A DNA stretch of 64,000 nt from Colwellia sp. (lineage in GTDB: Bacteria; Pseudomonadota; Gammaproteobacteria; Enterobacterales; Alteromonadaceae): positions 248,001 to 312,000 of the forward strand of contig JABSOZ010000002.1 in the NCBI GenBank assembly GCA_013215295.1, read 5' to 3'. Of the stretch, positions 18,012 through 27,224 are shown one piece after another (within the stretch, counting starts at the first letter, position 1; the number at the start of each line of letters is the position of its first letter). The position numbers were made by a program, and so were the translations under genes. The notes beneath the pieces were generated by a model that saw nothing but the letters and a program-made list of their open reading frames with translations, did no database searches and was not told the DNA's origin.

Positions 18012-19217
18012 TTATTTAGCAAAAACAGGTAATACCGTATTTGAAATCTGAGCCATGAGTTTTTCTTCTCTGTCATGTCCGGTGATCACAATAGTTAAGT
18101 CAAGCTCATCAACCACGATAATGCGTTGATCGCCACCGCCCCAGGCAAAGGTGGCATTATAGCTTTTGTCACCCGTTGTAATTGGTGTTTGATACCAAAA
18201 ATAGCCATAGCGGTAAGATTCAGGCATCCAATCTTGCGTAGGCTTAACAATACCGCTAGTGGCCTTAGCGAGATAATTTGCTGAAATAAGCTGTTCACCG
18301 TTCCATTTACCTTTATTGAGAACCACGCTACCCAATTTGAGCATATCGCGAGATGTCATACTCACCATCCAACCTGCTTGTGGCAGGCCACTAACGTGTG
18401 TATCCCAACTGTAATTAGTGATGCCCAATTTATCGAGAATTTCATTTTTGATAAAATCCTTGGCAGTGCCCGGTACGACGGCGTCAATGACTGTCATTAC
18501 CAACATTGGATTGTGATTACCATATTTATATATCTGAGACTCTTTGGTAATTGGCCCACTATTTTCAAGTAATGTCTGAATGAGGCCCTGACCTTGAAGC
18601 GGTTCAGAGTTTTTCTCTAGCTCTTGCCATTTTTCATTACTGACGTTAAGACCGCCATGCATAGTCAATGCTTTATGAAGAGTGATCTTTTCTGCACCAT
18701 CAACAAATTTTGACGGGTTTAGGTCTTTCAAAAAACTCACCAACGGCTTGTCTAAATCGGCCATCGTCAGGTACCCCATTTGGATAGCGCGCCCCAAAGC
18801 CAAACTAGTGTATGCTTTAACCGCTGACGCTTGGAAGTGGGCTAGATTGATACGACCGCGAAGGAAATAGCTTTCGAACAAGAGCTTGCCCTTATGAGCA
18901 ATAAGTAGACTGTCGTAATTACCATATTTACTATCGGCTATCTCCTGAGCCAGCTTAATAATCATGTCTTTATTACGACCATCAGCGCCTAGTTCGCTGA
19001 CAAGAATACCGTCTTTTCTATCAGTTGGCGTTGCATCGATAAAAGCCTCTTTGAGAACAGGAATATCTCTGAATGAGAGCGTTGCTTCGGTGTCTGTAGC
19101 CTCCGGTGCGAAACGCACCGTTTCTTTGACGTCATCTGTATTTTGGGCTGTTACTAAACAGCAAAAACCGCTTAATAGCACAACCGTAATTAGATTTTTT
19201 AATTTTAACTTGATCAT
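18012..19217 (-). CDS. secreted serine hydrolase, class C beta-lactamase-like
   Basis: The 401-residue protein has a cleavable signal peptide (VVLLSGFCCLVTAQ); a lipobox is not evident. The nucleophile motif is SAVK in FQASAVKAYTSLALG, the Y-x-N position is YKYGNHN, and the third motif region reads FAWGGGDQ. This places it in the beta-lactamase-related group, but SAVKAYTS is less canonical than the motifs of the other three hydrolases in this window. It is the first gene of the minus-strand series 19217-15190. ATG 19217 has AAGGGATAG before it. The divergent two-component system at 19490 is the obvious candidate regulator. Substrate unknown. Confidence 0.82.
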   Translation of the reverse strand: MIKLKLKNLITVVLLSGFCCLVTAQNTDDVKETVRFAPEATDTEATLSFRDIPVLKEAFIDATPTDRKDGILVSELGADGRNKDMIIKLAQEIADSKYGNYDSLLIAHKGKLLFESYFLRGRINLAHFQASAVKAYTSLALGRAIQMGYLTMADLDKPLVSFLKDLNPSKFVDGAEKITLHKALTMHGGLNVSNEKWQELEKNSEPLQGQGLIQTLLENSGPITKESQIYKYGNHNPMLVMTVIDAVVPGTAKDFIKNEILDKLGITNYSWDTHVSGLPQAGWMVSMTSRDMLKLGSVVLNKGKWNGEQLISANYLAKATSGIVKPTQDWMPESYRYGYFWYQTPITTGDKSYNATFAWGGGDQRIIVVDELDLTIVITGHDREEKLMAQISNTVLPVFAK

Positions 19218-19390
19218 TTCTATCCCTTTTAGTCATAAAATGGTTAACTTTGATAATTAAAGTATTATGTGTTTAATAATTGAGGGTAAAACTCACTATA
19301 TTTTTACCGTTCAAATATCTAATGTGGATAGTTTATAAATTGATTTAACAAGAGAATAGACAAGCTATGTAAAAATATAAGGCTGTAATT

Positions 19391-19406
19391 TTTACAAAAC
19401 TTTACA
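19391..19406 (+). promoter_or_regulatory. candidate OmpR-type direct repeat in the divergent promoter region
   Basis: TTTACA occurs at 19391-19396 and 19401-19406, a 10-bp period typical of OmpR/PhoB-family half-sites, 84 bp before the response regulator start. It sits in the 272-bp region shared with the divergent serine hydrolase/PD40 operon. Autoregulation or control of both directions is inferred. Confidence 0.35.
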
Positions 19407-19489
19407 TTCAACTTTCCAAAAAACTGTATATTGAATAGAATACTGTATCATCGTTTTCTAACGATCATTTTAAGCAACTGGGCAAAATA

Positions 19490-20185
19490 TTGACTACAAA
19501 ACCTAGACTTCTCATCTTAGAGGATGAACCCATTATTTCTATGGGACTCACAGATCTATTCGTTTTCCACGGCTATGAAGTTGACAGCGAAAGTGATGGA
19601 AAAAAAGGCTTGTCTAGAGGTTTAGATGGACAATATGCTTGTATAATTTTGGATGTTATGTTGCCTTCTATGAATGGTTTTGAAATCTGTAATGCGCTGA
19701 GAAAACATTCTCGTATCCAGCCCATTATCATGTTGACGGCAAAAAACACTGAAGAAGACATCATTAACGGCCTAACATTTGGGGCTGACGATTATGTAGC
19801 AAAACCATTTTCAACATCAGAGCTGGTATTGCGAGTGAACGCTATGGTCAGACGTTCAGGTTGGACGGGAACAGATAAAACCTTGGAGTTAAGCGCTAAT
19901 GTTTCTATTTGTACGCAAACATTGAAGGGTTTCTCTTATAACCATGAAATAAAATACACGCGCCGCGAAGTGGAGATTATCGTTTATCTACTCGGTCAAA
20001 ATAAGCCAGTTTCCCGGGAAGAGTTACTCAAAGAAGTGTGGGACTATAAAAACACCTCTGACTTAGATACACGAACAGTTGATATACATATCGCAAAAAT
20101 TCGTAAAAAAATTGAAACAGACCCAAAATCCCCTAAACATCTCGTCACCCACCGTGGCGAAGGCTATCAGCTTTTTATAATTTAA
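19490..20185 (+). CDS. OmpR-family response regulator
   Basis: The 231-residue regulator has a receiver (1-118) with acidic residues EDE at 11-13, phosphoacceptor Asp55 (IILDVMLPSMNG) and Lys in AKPF. A winged-helix DNA-binding domain follows (about 130-230; TRREVEIIVYLL, DTRTVDIHIAKIRKKI, HRGEGYQL). The start is TTG 19490: no in-frame ATG occurs before the essential first strand RLLILEDE. The linked kinase begins 54 bp downstream. It probably controls the divergent operon of secreted hydrolase and propeller proteins. Confidence 0.92.
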   Translation: MTTKPRLLILEDEPIISMGLTDLFVFHGYEVDSESDGKKGLSRGLDGQYACIILDVMLPSMNGFEICNALRKHSRIQPIIMLTAKNTEEDIINGLTFGADDYVAKPFSTSELVLRVNAMVRRSGWTGTDKTLELSANVSICTQTLKGFSYNHEIKYTRREVEIIVYLLGQNKPVSREELLKEVWDYKNTSDLDTRTVDIHIAKIRKKIETDPKSPKHLVTHRGEGYQLFII

Positions 20186-20215
20186 TGTGTGGTTTAATGC
20201 ATAGTTTAATGTGTT
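20180..20215 (+). repeat. three tandem 12-nt repeats across the response regulator stop
   Basis: Three near-identical units (consensus GTTTAATGTGTG, with G/A changes) run from 20180 to 20215 and span the TAA stop at 20183. They fill most of the gap before the kinase gene and look like replication slippage. Confidence 0.6.
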
Positions 20216-20238
20216 GTCAAATATTATGAGTCTTTAAG

Positions 20239-22026
20239 ATGCTAACTTCAGATAAATATTTACTTAATCATACTCAGCGCTTGCGTCGGTTACGCTACTT
20301 AGCAATCGCTTTCTTGCTGTTTCTATTGATCCCTCTAGGAACGATTTTATATTTTGGCTTTCAACAGCTAGAAAAAGACTCACTTATTAATTATCAGCGA
20401 GCTGCAAGCAAATTAGAGCTAGTTGTGGATGGAAATTTGACTGAAAGAAGATTGATATCGAATAGTCTACCAATAGATGCATTTGACTATTATCGACAGG
20501 TGTATAACCCATATACTAAACAGTCACAGCGGGCCATTTCGCCTCTCTCTCGAGTAGAGTACGAACAACCAAGAGATACATGGTTGGTTGGCTACTTTCA
20601 ATACTGTAATAAAGGACATTTTAACAGTCCAATCTGGCTCGATACTTTACATGATAATAGTTTATCTAGAATTGATGCGGATAACGCCAACCTATTAGCG
20701 TCGGATCACGTGCTAAACCCTGAATTACTCGTTCGTAAAAATACAGCAACTAAAATCCAACAGCTTTTGTTGCAATCTAATTCAGTACAGCAAACCATCA
20801 CGAAATTAAGCCAACAAGGGTTCTCTGATAAAGATGTGTTTTTTAATGTTTTTTTTGATGTTCCGGATTATTTCATTTTTTATCGCGTGGTAACAGTAGC
20901 GAAACAGTACTGGTTGCAAGGTTATATTGTTAAGCGCAAACCTTACCTGTCTCAATTAGTGATGGATATTATGGAACAAATGCACTTCGATACCTCGGTA
21001 TTAGTTGAGTTAAAAGATGAAAAACATGCGGGTGTTTCAGAATATTTTTTCTATGAAAACTTACCTGACGGCCAAGTTAAGGTGAGCTTACTGCCAAAAC
21101 TAGATAAACGATTTCAACAACAATTGATTTATAAATATACTCATTTCCCACCTTTTAATGGTTACTCATTAACTCTGTCAACCAACTCTTTACCGATGAC
21201 ATCGGCGATGATTTACAGCAGCATATTTATTATTATTTTAATTTTCGCCATATTATCAGCATGTTATGGATTTTATCGTCTAGGGGTTAAGCAACTCGCA
21301 TTAGGCGAGCAAAGGCTTAATTTTGTTTCTTCTGTCAGCCACGAGCTAAAAACACCATTAACGTCAATTCGGATGTATTCACAAATGCTCAAAGAGGGCA
21401 CGGTAATCTCTGAAGAACACCAGAAAAAGTATTTTGATTTTATTTATGGCGAAAGTGAACGCCTTACACGATTAATAGATAATATTTTGCAGTTGTCTGC
21501 TCTTAGCCAACAACAGCAAAATGTGCAGCCAGAATATACACCTCTGACTCTTTTAGTAGATAATATTCGCTCGAAAACATCATCGATAATCGATAAGTAT
21601 AGCTTTCAACAAAATATTGTTCTGGAGGTAGCTAACGCCGAATTGGTGTTGGTTTTGGTTGAACAGGACGCTTTTTCTCAGGTAGTGATTAATATTACTG
21701 ACAATGCTATTAAGTTTTTTAATCGAAAAAAGATCGATGATTCGGCTAGACAAAAAATTGATTTTATCTTTCGTAATCACCCCCAAAACAGGCACCAGAT
21801 TGTGCTAGAAATACGAGATTATGGTGAGGGCATCACCCAAGAGCAGGAAAGTAAAATTTTTGAACTTTTCTATCGTGGCAACAATGAATTAACCCGTACC
21901 ACACAAGGGACAGGGATAGGATTGGCCTTGGTTAAAGGCCTGGTATCAGCACAGCACGGAGAAATTAAAGTAGAAAGAAGGGAGCCTGGTCTAGCCATGC
22001 TGCTTTCATTTCAAGCTAAATATTAA
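20239..22026 (+). CDS. membrane sensor histidine kinase with large periplasmic domain
   Basis: The 595-residue kinase has TM1 at about 18-40, a periplasmic sensor of ~270 residues, TM2 at about 313-338, and a short linker with no HAMP domain. HisKA has the phospho-His near 368 in SSVSHELKTPLTS. HATPase_c has an N-box (INITDNAIKFF), DYGEGI and GTGIGLALV. The sensor domain shows no family that I can name; it contains WLVGYFQYC and FNVFFDVPDYFIFYRVV. It is the cognate partner of the regulator at 19490 by position and spacing. The missing HAMP suggests direct helix coupling from TM2 to the dimerisation helix. Confidence 0.92.
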   Translation: MLTSDKYLLNHTQRLRRLRYLAIAFLLFLLIPLGTILYFGFQQLEKDSLINYQRAASKLELVVDGNLTERRLISNSLPIDAFDYYRQVYNPYTKQSQRAISPLSRVEYEQPRDTWLVGYFQYCNKGHFNSPIWLDTLHDNSLSRIDADNANLLASDHVLNPELLVRKNTATKIQQLLLQSNSVQQTITKLSQQGFSDKDVFFNVFFDVPDYFIFYRVVTVAKQYWLQGYIVKRKPYLSQLVMDIMEQMHFDTSVLVELKDEKHAGVSEYFFYENLPDGQVKVSLLPKLDKRFQQQLIYKYTHFPPFNGYSLTLSTNSLPMTSAMIYSSIFIIILIFAILSACYGFYRLGVKQLALGEQRLNFVSSVSHELKTPLTSIRMYSQMLKEGTVISEEHQKKYFDFIYGESERLTRLIDNILQLSALSQQQQNVQPEYTPLTLLVDNIRSKTSSIIDKYSFQQNIVLEVANAELVLVLVEQDAFSQVVINITDNAIKFFNRKKIDDSARQKIDFIFRNHPQNRHQIVLEIRDYGEGITQEQESKIFELFYRGNNELTRTTQGTGIGLALVKGLVSAQHGEIKVERREPGLAMLLSFQAKY

Positions 22027-22148
22027 TCAGCGCTGAACTAGCCTTAAATGACCAATAGGTCACAATGTCAGTTCGATAAAGTCATATCTAAATCGTGGGA
22101 CTCCGTATTACAAAAATCACAACCAATTGAAATACGACATAAAAACAA

Positions 22149-22625
22149 TTAACTTCTCGTTAAAGGCAACTCTGTACGACAAACCAATTGTTTGAGAGCA
22201 AAACTACTTTTTATGTCCGTGACACCGGGGATAGGTGTTAATTTGTCAAACAAAAACCTTTCGTAGGCTTCTATATCTGGTACCACAATCCGTAACATAT
22301 AGTCAGTATTTCCCGTCATTAGATAGGCTTCCATAACCTCCTCACATTCAGCTAAATGTTGCTCAAAAAAATTTAAATGTGAACGTTCCTGATTTGTCAT
22401 CGAAACGTTAACCACAACACTTATCGGTAAACCAACTGCTTTAGGGTCAACTATCGCCGTATAGCGTTGGATTATATTTGCCTCTTCCAACTTTTTAACA
22501 CGACGTAAACAAGGAGATGGAGACAAACACACCCTATTGGCTAATTCAGCATTTGTTATGCGGGCATCATTTTGTAAATGATGCAAGATTTCGTAATCAA
22601 CCTTATCTAATTCATTTTTTGGCAT
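22149..22625 (-). CDS. Lrp/AsnC-family transcriptional regulator
   Basis: The 158-residue protein has an N-terminal AsnC-type helix-turn-helix (about 8-60; LDKVDYEILHHLQNDARITNAELA, LSPSPCLRRVKKLEE) and a C-terminal RAM/AsnC ligand-binding domain (about 75-150; EEVMEAYLMTGNTDYMLRIVVPDIEAYERFL). These regulators form octamers and respond to amino acids. It is divergent from the E1-E2 genes beginning at 22771, with ~145 bp between, and is the likely local regulator. The usual pyruvate dehydrogenase regulator PdhR is a GntR protein, so an Lrp protein here points to amino-acid-linked control. Confidence 0.9.
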   Translation of the reverse strand: MPKNELDKVDYEILHHLQNDARITNAELANRVCLSPSPCLRRVKKLEEANIIQRYTAIVDPKAVGLPISVVVNVSMTNQERSHLNFFEQHLAECEEVMEAYLMTGNTDYMLRIVVPDIEAYERFLFDKLTPIPGVTDIKSSFALKQLVCRTELPLTRS

Positions 22626-22770
22626 AATTTACTCATATCAATCAAGTTTGGGACATAATATTTCAAAAACAGACAAAAAGACACTATTAAAAGCAATCAT
22701 CTATTTGTCGAAATATCATAAAATAATAAAATATAAAAGACCTAAAAAATGATTAAAACAGAGAATCGTG

Positions 22771-25455
22771 ATGACAACTGACTATTTAGCATTAGATGAA
22801 TTATCCCTCGATAAAAAAGAATGGAAAGACTCTTTAGATTATATTAACAGGGAGTATGGCAACGCTGGAGTCAGAGAAATATTACGAGCGGTGCAAGAAC
22901 ATGCGTTAAATAACGGTATTGCCATTGAAGAAGCGACATTAAATACTCCTTATATTAATACCATTCCTTTACATGAACAGCCGAGATATCCCGGTGATAT
23001 CGAAATGGAAAAACGTATTGAAAACATTAATCGCTGGAATGCAATGGCGATGGTATTGCAAGCGGCTGATAATGGCAGTGGCGTCGGTGGTCATATTGCT
23101 ACTTATGCTTCAGCAGCGACCATGCTGGAAGTAGGATTTAATCATTTTTTCCGCAATAAGAGCAGTAACTACGGTGGCGATTTAGTGATGGTTCAACCCC
23201 ATGCGGCCCCTGGTGTTTATGCTCGTGCGTTCCTTGAAGGACGATTAAGCGAATCACAACTGAAGAATTTTCGTCGTCAAAAGAGCTCAGATGGTGGTTT
23301 AAGCTCTTACCCTCACCCCAGATTAATGCCTGACTTTTGGCAAATGCCTAATGCTTCTATGGGCTTATCAACGCCAACCGCTATTTATCAGGCACGGTTT
23401 GCCAAGTACTTAGAAAACCGTGGCTTAAAACCTAACGATGGTGGCAAAATTTGGTGTTTTATCGGTGATGGTGAATCTGATGAGCCGGAAGTGTTAGGTA
23501 CTATTAATATTGCTGCCCGTGAAAATCTGGATAACTTGGTATTGGTGGTTAACTGTAATTTGCAACGTCTTGATGGCCCAGTACGAGGTAATGGTAAGAT
23601 CATTCAAGAATTAGAGCGTAGTTTCCGTGGCGCTGATTGGAATGTTGAAAAAGTCATTTGGGGCTCAGGTTGGGACTCTTTATTAGCACAAGATAGTGAC
23701 GGTATCCTCCGCAAGCGAATGGATGAAGCCGTTGATGGTGATTACCAATACTTTTCGGTTTCAGAAGGCGGTCGCCAACGTGAACTTTGGGTGGAAAATA
23801 ACCCTGAACTCGAAAAAATGATGAACGCATTAACCGATGAAGAAATCAAAGAAATAAAACGAGGTGGTCAAGACCCTAAGAAAGTTTATGCTGCCTTTGC
23901 TAAAGCTAACAAAAGTAGTGGTAAACCAACGGTTATATTAGTTAAAACCGTTAAAGGCGATAGCATGGGTACTTCAGCTCAGGGTCGTAATACAGCCCAT
24001 CAAAAGAAAAACTTGTCGCCAGAAGAACGCTTAAAATGTGCTCGTGACTATCAAATTCCGCTAGCTGACGATGCAATAGTGCGTGCTGATTTTTATCGAC
24101 CAGCAGAAGACAGTGATATTATTCGCTATCTACATGCGCATCGTAAAGAATTAGGTGGTTATTTACCGGAAAGAAAAGTTAATTGCCCTACCCTTAATAC
24201 GCCATCATTAGAAAAGCTCAGTGAATTTTTACAAGATAGTGGCAAGCGTCAAATATCAACGACCTCCTCAATGGTACGTCTGTTATCTAAATTAATGAAA
24301 GATAAAGAAATTGGTAAGTATGTTGTGCCGATTGTTCCCGATGAAGCACGCACATTTGGTATGGATGGCTTATTCAAAGTTGCCGGTATTTATTCTCACG
24401 AAGGACAAAAATATACCCCTGTAGATGCGGGCAGTTTAATGCCTTATAAAGAAGCGACAGACGGTCAAATATTACAGGAAGGTATTTGTGAAACAGGTGG
24501 CCTAGCATCTTTCTTGGCAGCAGGTACCGCTTATGCAATGCATGGTATACCGACCATTCCGTTTTACATTTTTTACTCAATGTTTGGTTTCCAACGAGTT
24601 GGCGATATGATCTTCAGTGGTGGTGACATGCTTTGTCGTGGTTTCTTGTTAGGAGGCACAGCTGGCAGAACGACGCTTAACGGTGAAGGCTTACAACACC
24701 AAGACGGTCACAGCCACATAATGGCCAGTACCATTCCCAACATGAAAAGTTATGATCCCGCTTTTGGTTATGAAGTGGCAGTCATCGTGCGTGACGGCAT
24801 TGAACGCATGTATGAAAAACAAGAAGATATTTTTTACTACTTGACCCTTTATAACGAGAATCACTCAATGCCAGCTTTACCAGAAAGCGAAGGCGTACTA
24901 GAGGGTATTATTAAAGGTGGCTATTGTTATCAACGTTCTGAACAGAAGAATGCTAATGCCGAGCAAAAAATTCACTTATTATCGAGTGGCTCTATTATGC
25001 AACAAGCACTTATTGCTGCTAAACAGCTCGAAGACGATGGTTTTAGTGTCGATATTTGGAGTATGCCAAGTTTTATTGAACTCGCCCGAGAAGCCGAAAG
25101 TTGTGATCGTTGGAATCGCTTAAATCCAGAAAAAGCCGCCAAAGTTCCTTACTTAGAACAACTTTTCGAAGATGAACAAGGGGTATTCATTGCCGTAACT
25201 GATTACATGAAATCATTGGCCGAAGGCATTGCCCGTTGGATGCCGAAAAATTATCTCGCCTTAGGTACCGACGGTTACGGTTTAAGTGAAGCGCGCCCTG
25301 AATTACGCGACCACTTTGAAGTCAGTGCACCCTATATTTCTCATGCGGCTTTATATGCTCTACACAAGAACAATCATTTAAGTTTGACTGAGCTACAAAA
25401 TGCCATGACCAAGCTAAATATTAACAGTGACAAAATTGATCCAACCAGTATCTAA
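22771..25455 (+). CDS. aceE: homodimeric 2-oxoacid (pyruvate-type) dehydrogenase E1 component
   Basis: The 894-residue product is full length for AceE-type E1, which decarboxylates pyruvate with thiamine diphosphate and transfers the acetyl group to E2 lipoyl domains. The ThDP motif begins at GDGESDEPE and ends in NCNLQRLDGPVRGN. Other AceE blocks are present: GSGVGGHIATYAS, QGRNTAHQKK, GFQRVGDMI, NGEGLQHQDGHSH and the C-terminal DGYGLSEARPELRDHFEV. ATG 22771 is preferred; an in-frame GTG lies one codon upstream. The E2 gene follows after 9 bp, but no E3 (lpd) gene follows. The divergent Lrp regulator and missing lpd suggest an accessory complex, perhaps for 2-oxobutyrate as in MdeB-type enzymes, and not the main pdhR-aceEF-lpd system. 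Confidence 0.88.
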   Translation: MTTDYLALDELSLDKKEWKDSLDYINREYGNAGVREILRAVQEHALNNGIAIEEATLNTPYINTIPLHEQPRYPGDIEMEKRIENINRWNAMAMVLQAADNGSGVGGHIATYASAATMLEVGFNHFFRNKSSNYGGDLVMVQPHAAPGVYARAFLEGRLSESQLKNFRRQKSSDGGLSSYPHPRLMPDFWQMPNASMGLSTPTAIYQARFAKYLENRGLKPNDGGKIWCFIGDGESDEPEVLGTINIAARENLDNLVLVVNCNLQRLDGPVRGNGKIIQELERSFRGADWNVEKVIWGSGWDSLLAQDSDGILRKRMDEAVDGDYQYFSVSEGGRQRELWVENNPELEKMMNALTDEEIKEIKRGGQDPKKVYAAFAKANKSSGKPTVILVKTVKGDSMGTSAQGRNTAHQKKNLSPEERLKCARDYQIPLADDAIVRADFYRPAEDSDIIRYLHAHRKELGGYLPERKVNCPTLNTPSLEKLSEFLQDSGKRQISTTSSMVRLLSKLMKDKEIGKYVVPIVPDEARTFGMDGLFKVAGIYSHEGQKYTPVDAGSLMPYKEATDGQILQEGICETGGLASFLAAGTAYAMHGIPTIPFYIFYSMFGFQRVGDMIFSGGDMLCRGFLLGGTAGRTTLNGEGLQHQDGHSHIMASTIPNMKSYDPAFGYEVAVIVRDGIERMYEKQEDIFYYLTLYNENHSMPALPESEGVLEGIIKGGYCYQRSEQKNANAEQKIHLLSSGSIMQQALIAAKQLEDDGFSVDIWSMPSFIELAREAESCDRWNRLNPEKAAKVPYLEQLFEDEQGVFIAVTDYMKSLAEGIARWMPKNYLALGTDGYGLSEARPELRDHFEVSAPYISHAALYALHKNNHLSLTELQNAMTKLNINSDKIDPTSI

Positions 25456-25464
25456 GGGATAAAC

Positions 25465-27168
25465 ATGACAATTAAATTAACGATCCCTGAATTGGGAGAC
25501 AGCACAACAACAGGTACCGTTTTATCACTTTTAGTTGAGCCGGGCAGTAAAGTCGATATCGGTGATAACTTATTAGAAGTAGAAACCGACAAAGTTGTGA
25601 TGGAAGTGCCTACCGAACAAGCCGGCATTATTACCAGTTTTGAGATTAAGGTTGGTGATACCGTTGAAATGGGTACTGAATTTGCCTTGTTGAGCCCTGC
25701 AGAACTGAGCCCAGTTGTTCAAGGTGAAATATCCGCTGATATTTCTGATGAGAGTAAAGAACAAACAACTCAAGCAGTAACTGGCGAAGAAACTATTACG
25801 CAGTTAGAAAAGAGTCTTGATGCCAGTGATACCACTCCAGTAAAAGAAATTGAATTAACCATCCCTGAATTAGGCGATAGCACCACAACAGGTATCGTTT
25901 TATCATTTTTAGTAGAGCCTGGCAGCAAAGTCAGTACTGGTGACAACCTCTTGGAAGTTGAAACCGATAAAGTGGTGATGGAAGTGCCGAGTGAATATGA
26001 CGGCATTGTTGACGACTTTTTGTTTAAAGTTGGCGAAAAGGTGGAAATGGGCGACAAATTTGCCAAATTGACCATTGCAGAACAAAATAAAGCTAAAGAA
26101 GAAACAGAGCATCTACATACTTCAACAACAAGTGCAGAAACTAAAGTTATAACGAAGCAGCAGACGGCAGTGAAACTAACCACCAATACGCCAAGTCCTT
26201 CGTTAGCAACTCCTGAAGTTAATGATAATCAGCAGTCAATTAGCGCAGGACCATCGGCACGCCGCCTTGCGCGTCAACTGGGCATTGAACTATCACAGCT
26301 AAAAGGTAGCGGCGTTCGCGGACGAATTAGTCGCAATGATGTTAAAGCCTATACTAAAGAAAAGATGCAAACCTCTGATGCTAGCATCAATAGTAATAAC
26401 GCAAGTATGGTGCAAAAACCTTTACCTGACTTTTCAACCTTTGGTGAAACACGACGTGAAGCAGCTACGCGCATCCAACAAGTGACCGCTGAAAATATGT
26501 CACATAGTTGTCAACGCATTCCACATGCTTGGATCCAACAAGAAATTGATATTACCGACCTTGAAAGTGCCCGTAAACGCCATAAAGACCAAGTAAAAGC
26601 ACAAGGTGGTTCATTAACTATCACTGCAATTTTAACCAAATTGTTAGCAAAAGTGATCAATGAATTTCCAGTATTTTCTGCAGCTTATGATGAAAATAAT
26701 AAAGAATTTGTCTTCCGCGATTATCGCCATATTGGTGTTGCCGTAGATACACCAAGAGGCTTAGTGGTTCCCGTCATTAAAGATGTTAATACAAAATCTA
26801 TTGTTGAACTTGCCCAAGACTTAACACAAATAAGTATTAAAGCACGTGACGGCAAGTTGAAACCCGCTGATATGCAAGGTTCGGTGATGACCATTTCTAA
26901 TTTAGGCGGCTTAGGTGTCACGGGCATTATGCCAGTTATTAACTGGCCAGAAGCAGCCATTTTAGGTGTTACCGCAGCACAATGGTTACCACGTTTAGCA
27001 CAAGTAAAAGGCGTAGCACCAGAGCATGGTAGCTTTGTACCACGCTTGATCATGAATGTATCGCTGGGTTTTGACCATAGAATCATCAATGGCGCAGATG
27101 CCGCTCGTTTCTTAGCTCGCTTAAAAAGCTATTGCGAAGATCCTGCCTTGTTAGCATTTAATTTGTAG
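25465..27168 (+). CDS. aceF: dihydrolipoyl acyltransferase E2 with two lipoyl domains
   Basis: The 567-residue product carries two lipoyl domains (about 1-78 and 130-207), each with ETDKVVMEVP around the lipoylated Lys, then an Ala/Pro/Thr-rich linker. A peripheral subunit-binding domain follows (about 268-305; PSARRLARQLGI, GSGVRGRISRNDV), then a catalytic domain (about 335-567) ending in GFDHRIINGADAARFL with the active-site His. The two lipoyl domains are near copies at DNA level too (IPELGDSTTTG in both). E2 transfers acyl groups from E1 to CoA and forms the complex core. Lipoyl sequences with DKVVMEVP resemble those of 2-oxoglutarate or branched-chain E2s, while the catalytic end resembles AceF. 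It starts 9 bp after the E1 stop; E3 must come from elsewhere. Confidence 0.88.
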   Translation: MTIKLTIPELGDSTTTGTVLSLLVEPGSKVDIGDNLLEVETDKVVMEVPTEQAGIITSFEIKVGDTVEMGTEFALLSPAELSPVVQGEISADISDESKEQTTQAVTGEETITQLEKSLDASDTTPVKEIELTIPELGDSTTTGIVLSFLVEPGSKVSTGDNLLEVETDKVVMEVPSEYDGIVDDFLFKVGEKVEMGDKFAKLTIAEQNKAKEETEHLHTSTTSAETKVITKQQTAVKLTTNTPSPSLATPEVNDNQQSISAGPSARRLARQLGIELSQLKGSGVRGRISRNDVKAYTKEKMQTSDASINSNNASMVQKPLPDFSTFGETRREAATRIQQVTAENMSHSCQRIPHAWIQQEIDITDLESARKRHKDQVKAQGGSLTITAILTKLLAKVINEFPVFSAAYDENNKEFVFRDYRHIGVAVDTPRGLVVPVIKDVNTKSIVELAQDLTQISIKARDGKLKPADMQGSVMTISNLGGLGVTGIMPVINWPEAAILGVTAAQWLPRLAQVKGVAPEHGSFVPRLIMNVSLGFDHRIINGADAARFLARLKSYCEDPALLAFNL

Positions 27169-27224
27169 GATGTCGAAATTTCAAATATCTCAACAAAATA
27201 TTTAAAACGGCTCAAAGGTCAACA

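Noticed and set aside
23388-23603. Antisense frames inside aceE and many other genes
   Set aside because: Shadow frames opposite conserved coding sequence with no ribosome sites or homology that I can see.
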